From: Euryarchaeota archaeon UBA549
GTDB taxonomy: Archaea; Thermoplasmatota; Poseidoniia; Poseidoniales; Poseidoniaceae
Assembly: GCA_002495645.1 (NCBI GenBank)
Contig: DAGF01000053.1
Location: 1-15,048 of the forward strand
DNA: 15,048 nucleotides
Reading direction: 5' to 3'
Shown: in pieces, positions 7,564 to 13,677 of the stretch
How the letters are laid out: each line of letters opens with the position of its first letter
How positions within the stretch are numbered: position 1 is the first letter of the stretch
Translations under genes and position numbers: made by a program
The notes under the pieces: model-generated
What the model was told of the DNA's origin: nothing
Seen by the model: the letters and a program-made list of their open reading frames with translations, nothing else
Databases searched by the model: none

Positions 7564-7986
7564 TTATTTGACCAAAATTTCGGTACCTTTCTCGAACCAA
7601 TTCCACCCTTCTGCCACCCAGTCAAGCAGGTCAGAAAGTTGGTCAGGCGAGACCTTGCCCACTTTCGCAATCTTCCGAAGGGCGGTGAGCTCCTTCCGGT
7701 CGTAAGCGCCGTCGACCGCCGCGACCAAGGCTGCGTCGCGCAGCATGACCTGGGCGAACTCCGGGTCGATGTCGGCGATGGATTGTTCAAGAGGAATGGG
7801 TTGTTCAAATCCCGTACGGACGGTGATTCTTGATTCGGGATGCATCATGGCCTTCCCCATCATCGCTTCGATCATGGCGATTTCTTCACGGACCAAAGCG
7901 CCGTCTGCAGCGGCGATGTAAACCAAGACCTGCGCATACCGCATTCGTTCCTGCGAAGAACGATGGATCATCCCATCGGGGAACAT
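7564..7986 (-). CDS. TerB-like protein, copy 1 (methyltransferase-proximal)
   Basis: A 140-residue, mostly helical, soluble protein with the TerB-type pattern of two acidic turns: AADGALVREE at residues 26-35 and AAVDGAYDRKE at 89-99. TerB proteins are known from tellurite-resistance and related stress operons and bind metal through such acidic residues; tellurite resistance itself is not implied. It aligns without a single gap to the upstream neighbour along its whole length, with about 47 identities in 140 by my hand count. The shared closing motif is W-x-x-x-G-x-x-W-x-x-x-G-x-E (123-136). The ATG at 7986 has GAGG about 11 bases upstream, inside the end of the preceding gene; the gap between the two genes is 6 bases. 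The stop overlaps by one base an ATG (TAATG) in a different frame from the methyltransferase. Confidence 0.8.
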   Translation of the reverse strand: MFPDGMIHRSSQERMRYAQVLVYIAAADGALVREEIAMIEAMMGKAMMHPESRITVRTGFEQPIPLEQSIADIDPEFAQVMLRDAALVAAVDGAYDRKELTALRKIAKVGKVSPDQLSDLLDWVAEGWNWFEKGTEILVK

Positions 7987-7992
7987 GGCCGC

Positions 7993-8424
7993 TCATTCCT
8001 CAAGCGTATCCAGGAGTTCGTACCCCTCTTTCATCCACTTGTAACCTTTGATGGTCCAGTTGAGGAGTTCCTCCACCGCTTCTTCCTTGAGGCCCAAATG
8101 TTCAGAGATGTCCTCGAGAGCGTCGCGCTCGTCTTCGTCCACCGTTCCGTCGGCTGCTGCCATCATCACCGCATCGCGCAGGGCGAGCCGTCCAGCTTCA
8201 CCCGACAGGTCTTCGAGGCACTCTTCCAAACTTGGTGGATTCTTGAGCGCTGCACGAATGGATTCACGTTGGCCGGGTGAAAGCAGTGCCGTACCGAGCC
8301 GTTGTTCAAACATGGCCATTTCATCCACGGTTAATTCGTTGTCAATACGAGCCATGTAGGCCAGCAGGCGAGCGTAGGCAAAGCGTTCTTCTCGGGGGAG
8401 TTTGTGAACCGTGTCGGGCAGCAT
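7993..8424 (-). CDS. TerB-like protein, copy 2 (first gene of the operon)
   Basis: A 143-residue helical, acidic, soluble protein paralogous to the next gene. The two TerB-type acidic turns are at residues 25-35 (ARIDNELTVDE) and 89-99 (AAADGTVDEDE), preceded by LRDA (82-85), which is identical in both copies. The first turn here lacks the glycine of DG found in copy 1. The C-terminus carries NWTIKGYKWMKEGYELL, matching copy 1 at W123, G127, W130, G134 and E136. The ATG at 8424 follows AGGGTG by about four bases; the frame stays open to 8460, but that extension lies in the intergenic region. It is divergent from the glutaredoxin-like gene across about 94 bases. It probably leads a transcript covering both TerB genes and the methyltransferase. 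Confidence 0.8.
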   Translation of the reverse strand: MLPDTVHKLPREERFAYARLLAYMARIDNELTVDEMAMFEQRLGTALLSPGQRESIRAALKNPPSLEECLEDLSGEAGRLALRDAVMMAAADGTVDEDERDALEDISEHLGLKEEAVEELLNWTIKGYKWMKEGYELLDTLEE

Positions 8425-8464
8425 TGACACCCTTTGCGCGCTTCTTCCCAATGAACCCAACGGA

Positions 8465-8502
8465 TGAAACCCCCATCATGCCCCCAATCTTGAAACCCCA
8501 TC
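8465..8502. promoter_or_regulatory. Direct repeat in the terB / glutaredoxin divergent intergenic region
   Basis: TGAAACCCCCATC (8465-8477) recurs as TGAAACCCCATC (8491-8502), differing by one C, with a 26-base period. The repeat lies in the only promoter-bearing gap between the TerB operon and the glutaredoxin-like gene. It could be a pair of regulator sites, but short C-rich repeats can also arise by chance. No strong TATA box is visible for either direction. Confidence 0.3.
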
Positions 8503-8518
8503 GCATCCACCGAAGGCC

Positions 8519-8851
8519 ATGGTCAAATCGGAACCGGAGGTTGTCGTTTGGACCGGGCGGGGTTGTGCGGCGTGCGTTCGTGCAAAGCAACTTCTGGACA
8601 AGAAACGGGTCGCCTACAAAGAGCGTCGCCTCAAGAAGGACCCTGCAGTTCAACGGGCTTATGCACGAGCCACTGCTGGGGCACGAACGGTTCCTCAAAT
8701 CATCATCAACGACCACAACGTTGGTGGTTTTGACGACTTGCTGAACCTTGAGCGAGCAGGTGAACTCGATGTGCTGCTCGGGCGAGCAGAAGCATCACCC
8801 AAAACCACATGGTGGCAGCGCATCAAAGGCGGGATGAACCGGCGGAGTTGA
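8519..8851 (+). CDS. Glutaredoxin-like thioredoxin-fold protein
   Basis: A 110-residue small redox protein. The strand EVVVWT leads to the active site GRGCAACVRAKQLL, with C16-A-A-C19 in place of the classical CPYC. The cis-proline TVPQIII is at residues 57-63, and the glutathione-binding-type GGFDDLLNL at 69-77. These are the three diagnostic elements of glutaredoxins in the right order and spacing. The last 20 residues (WWQRIKGGMNRR) form a basic, aromatic tail beyond the usual end of the fold, possibly for membrane or nucleic-acid contact. The ATG at 8519 follows GAAGG closely. The next gene on this strand, DUF2237, is also cysteine-rich and starts 41 bases later, so the two may be co-transcribed. 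The natural thiol partner in this organism is unknown. Confidence 0.88.
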   Translation: MVKSEPEVVVWTGRGCAACVRAKQLLDKKRVAYKERRLKKDPAVQRAYARATAGARTVPQIIINDHNVGGFDDLLNLERAGELDVLLGRAEASPKTTWWQRIKGGMNRRS

Positions 8852-8892
8852 CCGAACAAGCGTTCATAGGTTGCATCCCTGTCCACTTGTCC

Positions 8893-9255
8893 ATGCACCC
8901 CAGCGTGAATGTCTTGGGCACCAAACTTGAGTCCTGTTCGGAGGACCCGCTCACCGGCTGGTACAGGGATGGATGCTGCAACACCGACGATAGCGACCGT
9001 GGGTCGCACACCGTCTGTTGCGTCTTGACCGACGATTTCCTCCAATTTGCTAAGGACATGGGTAACGACCTCATCACGCCTGCGCCCCGATTCAATTTTC
9101 CCGGATTGAAGGCGGGCGATTCCTGGTGCGTTTGCGCTCGGACATGGTTGTTGGCGGTGAACGCAGGCATGGGTTGCCCGGTGGATTTGGAGGCGACCCA
9201 CGAGCGCGCCCTTGACATCATTCCTCTTGATGTGCTGGAGACACATGCTCTGTAG
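8893..9255 (+). CDS. DUF2237 family protein
   Basis: A 120-residue protein clearly of the DUF2237 family, recognised by NVLG (6-9), CSEDPLTGWYRDGCCNT (15-31), GSHTVCCVLTDDFL (37-50), GNDLITP (57-63), FPGLKAGDSWCVCA (69-82) and LEATHERAL (99-107). Conserved cysteines (C15, C28, C29, C42, C79, C81) and H39 could bind metal or form disulfides. The family has no established function. The ATG at 8893 is chosen because the family begins just before NVLG; the upstream part of the open frame overlaps the glutaredoxin-like gene and is not conserved in character. Its 3' end overlaps the convergent GtrA-family gene by 38 bases. Proximity to a glutaredoxin-like gene hints at a thiol or metal role (inference). 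Confidence 0.92.
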   Translation: MHPSVNVLGTKLESCSEDPLTGWYRDGCCNTDDSDRGSHTVCCVLTDDFLQFAKDMGNDLITPAPRFNFPGLKAGDSWCVCARTWLLAVNAGMGCPVDLEATHERALDIIPLDVLETHAL

Positions 9256-9694
9256 GTGCAGGAGTCTGTTCTTGGCCGGCGGCGTACTGAAAGACCCAAA
9301 TTCGCATCATCAACCACACGATGACGCCCCATGCAAGCAAATTCACGATGCCGAGGATTCGGACATCCTCTGGAAAGGTCTCAGCCAACCAACCGATGGA
9401 GGTACTTGAACCGACCAGACTGATGATGTAAACCGGTACGGCGGTGGGCAGTGTCCACGACACGGGTTTCCAGTCGTCAAACGTGAACCAGCGGTGGACG
9501 AAGTGGGCAAACACGCCGGTTGTGCCCCAACACAGCCCCCACAAAATCCGGACATCAGCATCGGAAAAGGCTGCGAGGAGGAAGGCCCACCACAGAAAGA
9601 AGATGACGCTGTTGAAACCGCCCGCTATGCTAAAGCGAACGAGTGAACCGCGCGGTACCCGCTCATCAAGCCAAGCGAAGGCATTAGTCGTCAT
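9218..9694 (-). CDS. GtrA-family membrane protein
   Basis: A 158-residue protein with four predicted membrane helices at about residues 19-43, 50-70, 84-105 and 115-138. The layout and the signature HRWFTF near residue 71 and RIWVF after the last helix are those of the GtrA family. GtrA proteins are thought to help flip undecaprenyl- or dolichyl-linked sugars in glycosylation pathways. The C-terminal tail is short and hydrophilic. The ATG at 9694 overlaps the end of the sugar dehydrogenase gene by 11 bases; an upstream start at 9709 is also open. It is the last gene of the RmlA-like / dehydrogenase / GtrA set, which supports a role in surface-glycan assembly. The last 38 bases overlap the convergent DUF2237 gene. 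Confidence 0.85.
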   Translation of the reverse strand: MTTNAFAWLDERVPRGSLVRFSIAGGFNSVIFFLWWAFLLAAFSDADVRILWGLCWGTTGVFAHFVHRWFTFDDWKPVSWTLPTAVPVYIISLVGSSTSIGWLAETFPEDVRILGIVNLLAWGVIVWLMMRIWVFQYAAGQEQTPAPTEHVSPAHQEE

Positions 9695-10508
9695 TGGTAA
9701 CCACATCACTGGGCTTACCCGTTAACAATTCACGCAGCAGGGCGTTGTCCGCTTGCATGGCGTCCATGATGGCGTATTTGACGCCGAGTTCTTGCGCCAA
9801 CACCCCCAGGGCCGCGCTGTCCTTGGGCAGGCACTTGCCACCAAATCCCCTGCGCAGGCCAAAGATGGGGTCGAGGTGCGAAGGCCCGATGGGTTGAGCT
9901 TGTTCGGCCGTGATGATGTCTCGAATGGCGTACCAGTCTTCGCCCATCTCCTGGCAGATATCGTACATTTGATTGGCAAAGGTGACCTTGAGAGCGTAGA
10001 AGGTGTTCTTGGTGTACTTCACCAACTCCGCTTGCGTAGGGGACACCTGGAAGAATTGCTCCTTTCGCATCACACCGGCTTCCATGTGGTGTTGAAACAC
10101 CAAATCAGCCACCTCCTTGTGATGGGTGCCCACGACCAGAATGTCCTGATTGGCGAAGTCCTCCAAGCGGCGTCGTTCCACCAAGAATTCAGGCGAGTAG
10201 GCGATGTTCAAGTTAGGATACCGTTCGTGGTATGTTTGCGTCGTTCCTGGTACCACCGTGCTCTTGATGACGGCGGTGAAGCCATCGGGCAGTGCATCCA
10301 GCACCCCTTCGACGATGCTCGTATCGCAAGCACCCGTTTCGGGATGGGGCGGGGTGGGAACGGCGATGTAAGCCATGTCAACATGGTCGGTTACATCAGT
10401 CAGCGATGTTCCTCGCGCAGGGTCGTGAACGAAGAGTTCGTGAGCGTGACCAAAGCAGTGTTCAATCGCACCGCCGACCATGCCAGCACCAATGATTCCA
10501 ACCTTCAT
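9684..10508 (-). CDS. UDP-glucose/UDP-ManNAc dehydrogenase family, short form
   Basis: Predicted NAD-dependent four-electron oxidation of a UDP-sugar C6 hydroxyl to a uronate. The Rossmann motif GIIGAGMVGGA is at residues 4-14. IKSTVVPGTT (81-90), YSPEFL (104-109), ELVKYTKNTFYALKVTFAN (161-179) and the catalytic GFGGKCLPKD with C226 are all recognisable and in order. The protein stops at 274 residues, whereas typical members are about 390-440. The C-terminal domain that completes the UDP-sugar site in the usual dimer is absent. There is no sign of a recent frameshift: the stop overlaps the next gene's start in an ordinary way, and what follows codes for GtrA. A strong GGAGGT (10515-10520) lies 6 bases before the ATG. 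The gene starts 15 bases after the nucleotidyltransferase stop. The sugar substrate cannot be read from the sequence. Confidence 0.88.
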   Translation of the reverse strand: MKVGIIGAGMVGGAIEHCFGHAHELFVHDPARGTSLTDVTDHVDMAYIAVPTPPHPETGACDTSIVEGVLDALPDGFTAVIKSTVVPGTTQTYHERYPNLNIAYSPEFLVERRRLEDFANQDILVVGTHHKEVADLVFQHHMEAGVMRKEQFFQVSPTQAELVKYTKNTFYALKVTFANQMYDICQEMGEDWYAIRDIITAEQAQPIGPSHLDPIFGLRRGFGGKCLPKDSAALGVLAQELGVKYAIMDAMQADNALLRELLTGKPSDVVTNDD

Positions 10509-10523
10509 GCCATGACCTCCTTC

Positions 10524-11270
10524 TCAACGGTGCGGGTTCGGATTCAATTTTCCGTCTTTGGCCATGGTCGAGGCTTGCAGAAGCGAATCGGGGGTTCCGC
10601 AATCCACCCATGTCTCTTCCCCCACCGAGATCACTTCAGCCTCGCCTTGTTTTACATAAACGCGGGTGATGTCGGAGATGGAGAATGCATCTCCTTGTTG
10701 CGCGATGGCGCTGTCCAAGAAATTCCAGAAGCGCTCATCAAACAGGTAGATGCCACCGATGGCAAGGTTTGAGGGCGGGTTCGCAGGCTTCTCCACAATA
10801 TCACAGATTGTTCCTTCTTCGTCCATCACCGCGACACCAAAGGCTTCCAGATGCGTTTCTTCCCGAGCGATGAGCAAGCAGCCGGGTGGGGTGTCTGCGG
10901 CTGAGAAGTTCGCGACATGCTGACCGAATTCAACCGTGGTGATGTTGTCGGAAAAATAGACCATCAATCGGGCGTTTTCATTGTACGGACGTGCCAAGTT
11001 GAGGGCGTGAGCGACACCCAACGGCTCTTCCTCGATAACGTAGTGAATGCGCTCCCCGGGCAAGCCTTGGCCGACATGGTTTGCGATTTGGTCAACAAAG
11101 CGGTTGGAAATGATGGTGATGTCCTTGATGCCCGCTCGGCGTATGGTGCCCAAAGCGTAGTCAATGACCGGACGGTTGTAAAGGGGTAGGAGGGTTTTCT
11201 GCGTATAGTGAGTGAACGGATGAAGACGAGAACCGTGGCCCCCCGCCACCAAGATGGCTTTCACCGTCAT
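10524..11270 (-). CDS. Sugar-1-phosphate nucleotidyltransferase (RmlA-like)
   Basis: A 248-residue enzyme related to glucose-1-phosphate thymidylyltransferase. Nucleotide-binding AGGHGSRLHPFTHYTQKTLL is at residues 9-28 with K25; the usual GGSGTRL is GGHGSRL here. The metal-binding segment is FSDNI (106-110), corresponding to GDN. IVEKPANPPSNLAIGGIYLFD (158-178) and WVDCGTPDSLLQAS (221-234) match the RmlA sugar-binding and WLDTGTHxSL segments closely. It ends about 40 residues earlier than bacterial RmlA, without the C-terminal helices that hold the allosteric dTTP site. The product could be a dTDP- or UDP-sugar. The ATG at 11270 has no ribosome site and the gap upstream is 35 bases, so a leaderless start is possible. 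It leads the dehydrogenase-GtrA operon and could supply the dehydrogenase substrate. Confidence 0.88.
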   Translation of the reverse strand: MTVKAILVAGGHGSRLHPFTHYTQKTLLPLYNRPVIDYALGTIRRAGIKDITIISNRFVDQIANHVGQGLPGERIHYVIEEEPLGVAHALNLARPYNENARLMVYFSDNITTVEFGQHVANFSAADTPPGCLLIAREETHLEAFGVAVMDEEGTICDIVEKPANPPSNLAIGGIYLFDERFWNFLDSAIAQQGDAFSISDITRVYVKQGEAEVISVGEETWVDCGTPDSLLQASTMAKDGKLNPNPHR

Positions 11271-11305
11271 GGTTGAGAACGCACGCAGGCGGCTTTAGAA
11301 GATGC

Positions 11306-12019
11306 TCATTTGCGATCGTCATCCTCAGCGGTTTCCATCAGCGATGAAAGCGCACCGTCCTCGGAATTTTGCTCAAACCATCCACTGGCTACCAAGTCAC
11401 CAAGTCGGTCAACCCCGGCCTCCACCATGTCCATGTCGCGCTGCTCTGCGATTTCCCATTGCCGCTGCGCTACCGTTGCGTAGTGCTGATTGGCTTCTTC
11501 CACCAGTTTCTCTGAGACCCTCAACTCTCCTTCAAGGCCCTCGTAATCGGCTTCATGGAGCGAAGGGTCCACTCGTACGAGGTTTGGGTCCACACTCGCT
11601 TCTGTCTTGTCAAAGGCTGGTCCCTTCTCATCGCCGCCACGGGTGCGCAGATAGGACTCGTTGGTGGTGATTCGACCGATGTTGCTCGCTGCAAAGGCCT
11701 GATGGAGGTGGTCCGCTTCCTTTTGGTCCAAATCAAGTCCGTTCAATTCCTCCCAGCCAAATTCGATGCTGTCCAACAGTGCGCCAAGTCTGCGCTGCAA
11801 GGTTTTGGTACGGTGCGAGGAGCGCCACTGCACCGCCACAGCGAGGACAAGCGGAACGGTGAGGAACTGGAGAATGCGATAGATGTCCATGCCTTGGAGG
11901 TAGGCGATGAGAACGAAGACGTCGGTCAAAATGACGATGCCCCAAATCGCGAAAAGTAATTTCTTCCGACCGACTCGTTCCTGAACGAAGAAGTGTTCAA
12001 TCAGGGCTTTGCTGTTCAT
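11306..12019 (-). CDS. Two-TM membrane protein with long cytoplasmic helical tail
   Basis: A 237-residue protein of unrecognised family. Two membrane helices are at about 21-41 (LLFAIWGIVILTDVFVLIAYL) and 47-65. A long charged region of about 170 residues follows. Residues 74-100 and 150-200 look helical with heptad-like spacing of Leu, Val and Ala, and the end is acidic (AEDDDRK). With both termini inside, the tail would sit in the cytoplasm. The start is ATG at 12019, since AGGTGG (12025-12030) lies 5 bases upstream and overlaps the previous stop; the GTG at 12028 is part of that site. It is third of three adjacent membrane genes on this strand. The RmlA-like gene follows after 35 bases, so read-through into the sugar operon is possible. 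Confidence 0.75.
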   Translation of the reverse strand: MNSKALIEHFFVQERVGRKKLLFAIWGIVILTDVFVLIAYLQGMDIYRILQFLTVPLVLAVAVQWRSSHRTKTLQRRLGALLDSIEFGWEELNGLDLDQKEADHLHQAFAASNIGRITTNESYLRTRGGDEKGPAFDKTEASVDPNLVRVDPSLHEADYEGLEGELRVSEKLVEEANQHYATVAQRQWEIAEQRDMDMVEAGVDRLGDLVASGWFEQNSEDGALSSLMETAEDDDRK

Positions 12020-12024
12020 GCGAA

Positions 12025-12030
12025 CCACCT
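12025..12030 (-). promoter_or_regulatory. Shine-Dalgarno site that decides the start of the 11306-12019 gene
   Basis: AGGTGG on the minus strand lies 5 bases before the ATG at 12019 and overlaps the TAG stop of the preceding gene (12029-12031). The GTG at 12028 lies within the motif, so the ATG is preferred. Confidence 0.5.
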
Positions 12031-12340
12031 AGCGGTTTGCGATGCTCCGAATCTTTTCCATGGTTTGGTCGTCAAGTTCGGTGTCTGCGTCCCAACCCAT
12101 GTCCTTCAGCCCGTTGGCGATGCTGGCTTCCACGATGGTGTTCATCCGCTCCAAAGCGTACTGGAACAACAGGCCACACATCAGCACCGTGGCCAAACCA
12201 AATTCCCAACGGCTGAGGTAGGCCACGACGACACCGATGAGCACGATCCCCAAGCCTGCGGGGATCAAGCGCTGCTGCACCTTCATGGCCGAGGCCTTGG
12301 CGTCGAGAATCCGTTGTGCACCCTCCTTCTTCCCAGCCAT
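12029..12340 (-). CDS. Small two-TM membrane protein
   Basis: A 103-residue protein of no recognised family. A basic N-terminal helix (residues 1-24, rich in Lys and Ala) is followed by membrane helices at about 25-43 (IPAGLGIVLIGVVVAYL) and 47-64 (FGLATVLMCGLLFQYAL), then an acidic C-terminal helix of about 38 residues. By the positive-inside rule both ends are cytoplasmic. The ATG at 12340 lies 19 bases after the previous stop, with no strong ribosome site. Its stop overlaps the ribosome site of the next gene, suggesting coupled translation. Size and position between two helical-tail membrane proteins make a structural subunit of a shared complex plausible (inference). Confidence 0.72.
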   Translation of the reverse strand: MAGKKEGAQRILDAKASAMKVQQRLIPAGLGIVLIGVVVAYLSRWEFGLATVLMCGLLFQYALERMNTIVEASIANGLKDMGWDADTELDDQTMEKIRSIANR

Positions 12341-12359
12341 GGTGGTGGGAAGTCGCTTC

Positions 12360-12968
12360 TCAAGGTGAAGATGCCGCTTCTTCCGACAGCCATGCGTTGA
12401 CCTCGGCGAACGTGTCGCTCAGCGCACGGTCTTGGTTTGTGCCTTCGTTGACCAGCACGCTGTCGCGCATCGTGAAATGGCCACGCGGTTGAGAGATGAG
12501 GTGCTGCAGAAGTTCGCTCATCGCCCGTTGCATGTTGGCGGTTTGTTCAACCTGCATGTTGAGCAATCGCTCCATGCTGTTGAACACCACATCGTTGCGC
12601 TCGTGCCGGGCTTCGAGGGCGTTTGAAGCGGCGTTCATCGCTTCCTCTTGCCGCTTGAGCAATTCCCGGGCTGCAGGGCTTCCAACCGCATCCCGCCGTT
12701 GCAGTTCATCGATGGCGTTGTTCAATTCCACGTGCCTTCTCGTCAGGGCGCGTTCCAATTCCTCGACCTGGCGATTGGCTGCCCGGAGTTGGTTGGACAA
12801 CGCCTGCCCGTCGCGTTGCATCCGCCGGAGTTCAGACCCGTGGTGGGTCGATTCGGAGAGAAACGCCACCACGATGGCCAAACCAAGCGCCATTTCAGGA
12901 TGAACCATCAACGCTGTTGCTGAAAACCATGCTGCACTTCCCCAAAACACCGAGCGAACGATACCCAT
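12360..12968 (-). CDS. Membrane-anchored coiled-coil protein
   Basis: A 202-residue protein without a known family. Two hydrophobic helices lie close together at about residues 6-22 and 26-39 with a short turn (HPEM), anchoring the N-terminus. Residues 45-160 are almost continuous charged helix with heptad character (SNQLRAANRQVEELERALTR, then a second stretch around SMERLLNMQVEQTANMQRAM), so a long parallel coiled coil is likely. Met and Gln are abundant in the second stretch. The ATG at 12968 is chosen because a TATA-like TTTATT lies 23-28 bases upstream, the spacing of a leaderless archaeal transcript. An upstream GTG (12992) would lie in that promoter. It heads the three-gene membrane operon. 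Confidence 0.76.
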   Translation of the reverse strand: MGIVRSVFWGSAAWFSATALMVHPEMALGLAIVVAFLSESTHHGSELRRMQRDGQALSNQLRAANRQVEELERALTRRHVELNNAIDELQRRDAVGSPAARELLKRQEEAMNAASNALEARHERNDVVFNSMERLLNMQVEQTANMQRAMSELLQHLISQPRGHFTMRDSVLVNEGTNQDRALSDTFAEVNAWLSEEAASSP

Positions 12969-12990
12969 GATGTAACATGGATACACCACC

Positions 12991-12996
12991 AATAAA
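12991..12996 (-). promoter_or_regulatory. TATA-like box for a leaderless start of the membrane operon
   Basis: On the minus strand this reads TTTATT, centred about 25-26 bases upstream of the ATG at 12968. That puts transcription start at or very near the start codon, and no Shine-Dalgarno sequence intervenes. The box differs from the consensus TTTATA at one position. Confidence 0.5.
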
Positions 12997-13006
12997 GTCC
13001 GTCGTT

Positions 13007-13025
13007 GGGACTGCTACGGGGTCCC
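13007..13025 (-). other. Small hairpin just past the stop of the 13027 gene
   Basis: Arms GGGAC (13007-13011) and GTCCC (13021-13025) enclose 9 bases, starting one base after the stop. It could protect the 3' end of the message or mark termination, but no T-run follows directly; the nearest T-rich stretch is the TATA-like box at 12991-12996. Five base pairs could be chance. Confidence 0.3.
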
Positions 13026-13026
13026 T

Positions 13027-13677
13027 TCACGATGGAAGGAGAATGAAGCAATCGTCGTCCACCTCAAGCACCATGCCGGTTGTGAGCAGGTGGTCAAGGG
13101 CTTCATCGGTTTCGGCATCGTCGATGTTGGAGGCGCGAGTGTGGTCAAAGATGGCTTGGAGGGTGGCGACAGGTTCACCGCTGGCCAAGGCTTGTTCGAT
13201 GGACATGACGACGGACTGGCAGGCTATGGCAAGGAGAGGGTCGTCGGTGTTGGCATCGGGTAAGAGGTCGAGGAAGATGTTGGAGGGGTGGTGCTCCTCG
13301 CCCTCCATCTGTCCTTGACTCGGAGATTCGGTGGCCCGTTCTCCTAGGCCTCGAAGAGCGTGAGGTTCGTTCAGGTCAAAACAGTCAAACAGGTTTCGCT
13401 GATGCGGGTCATCCCTATCTTGCGCACTCGTTTCGGATGGCTCCAATCGCCGGCCGAGGTCGTCGAGGCGTTGAAGCCGCTGGTCGACCATGACCTTCTC
13501 TCTTAGGAGGTCAATGGCCAAGAGGTCCATGGCCATGTTCGCTTGCTCCACCAGCCAATCGTGCACGTTCCACTGCGGGTTGACTCCGAGCATGGCGTCG
13601 GCGAGCTGGTGCACTTCCGGGGGTAAATCCTTCAGCGAAACACGCCGTTCCTGGCTGTTTTTGTGCTCGTCTGCCAT
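13027..13677 (-). CDS. Hypothetical acidic two-part protein
   Basis: A 216-residue soluble protein that I do not recognise. Residues 14-80 are helical (DLPPEVHQLADAMLGVNPQW, then an amphipathic helix over 42-78). Residues 81-132 form a hydrophilic, low-order linker rich in Ser, Gln, Glu and His. Residues 133-216 are a second helical domain ending in TDEALDHLLTTGMVLEVDDDCFILLPS-type sequence, whose helix-then-beta-hairpin shape resembles a winged helix (weak inference). No membrane segment or catalytic motif is visible. The start is ATG at 13677 (MADEHKNSQE); upstream residues in the open frame fall in the promoter region. GAGAAG a few bases upstream could act as a weak ribosome site. The start codon abuts one arm of an 8-bp inverted repeat, suggesting specific regulation. 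Confidence 0.75.
   Translation of the reverse strand: MADEHKNSQERRVSLKDLPPEVHQLADAMLGVNPQWNVHDWLVEQANMAMDLLAIDLLREKVMVDQRLQRLDDLGRRLEPSETSAQDRDDPHQRNLFDCFDLNEPHALRGLGERATESPSQGQMEGEEHHPSNIFLDLLPDANTDDPLLAIACQSVVMSIEQALASGEPVATLQAIFDHTRASNIDDAETDEALDHLLTTGMVLEVDDDCFILLPS

Noticed and set aside
7564..8424. Tellurite-resistance operon
   Set aside because: Only TerB-like proteins are present; TerC, TerD/E or TerZ genes are not in the window, so no resistance role is claimed.
8695..9246. Minus-strand open frames over the DUF2237 gene
   Set aside because: The plus strand encodes an unmistakable DUF2237 protein here; the opposite frames show no family pattern and end in low-complexity Ser/Arg sequence.
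9753..10772. Plus-strand open frame of 339 codons
   Set aside because: It is antisense to the dehydrogenase and RmlA-like genes, both of which carry complete family motifs.
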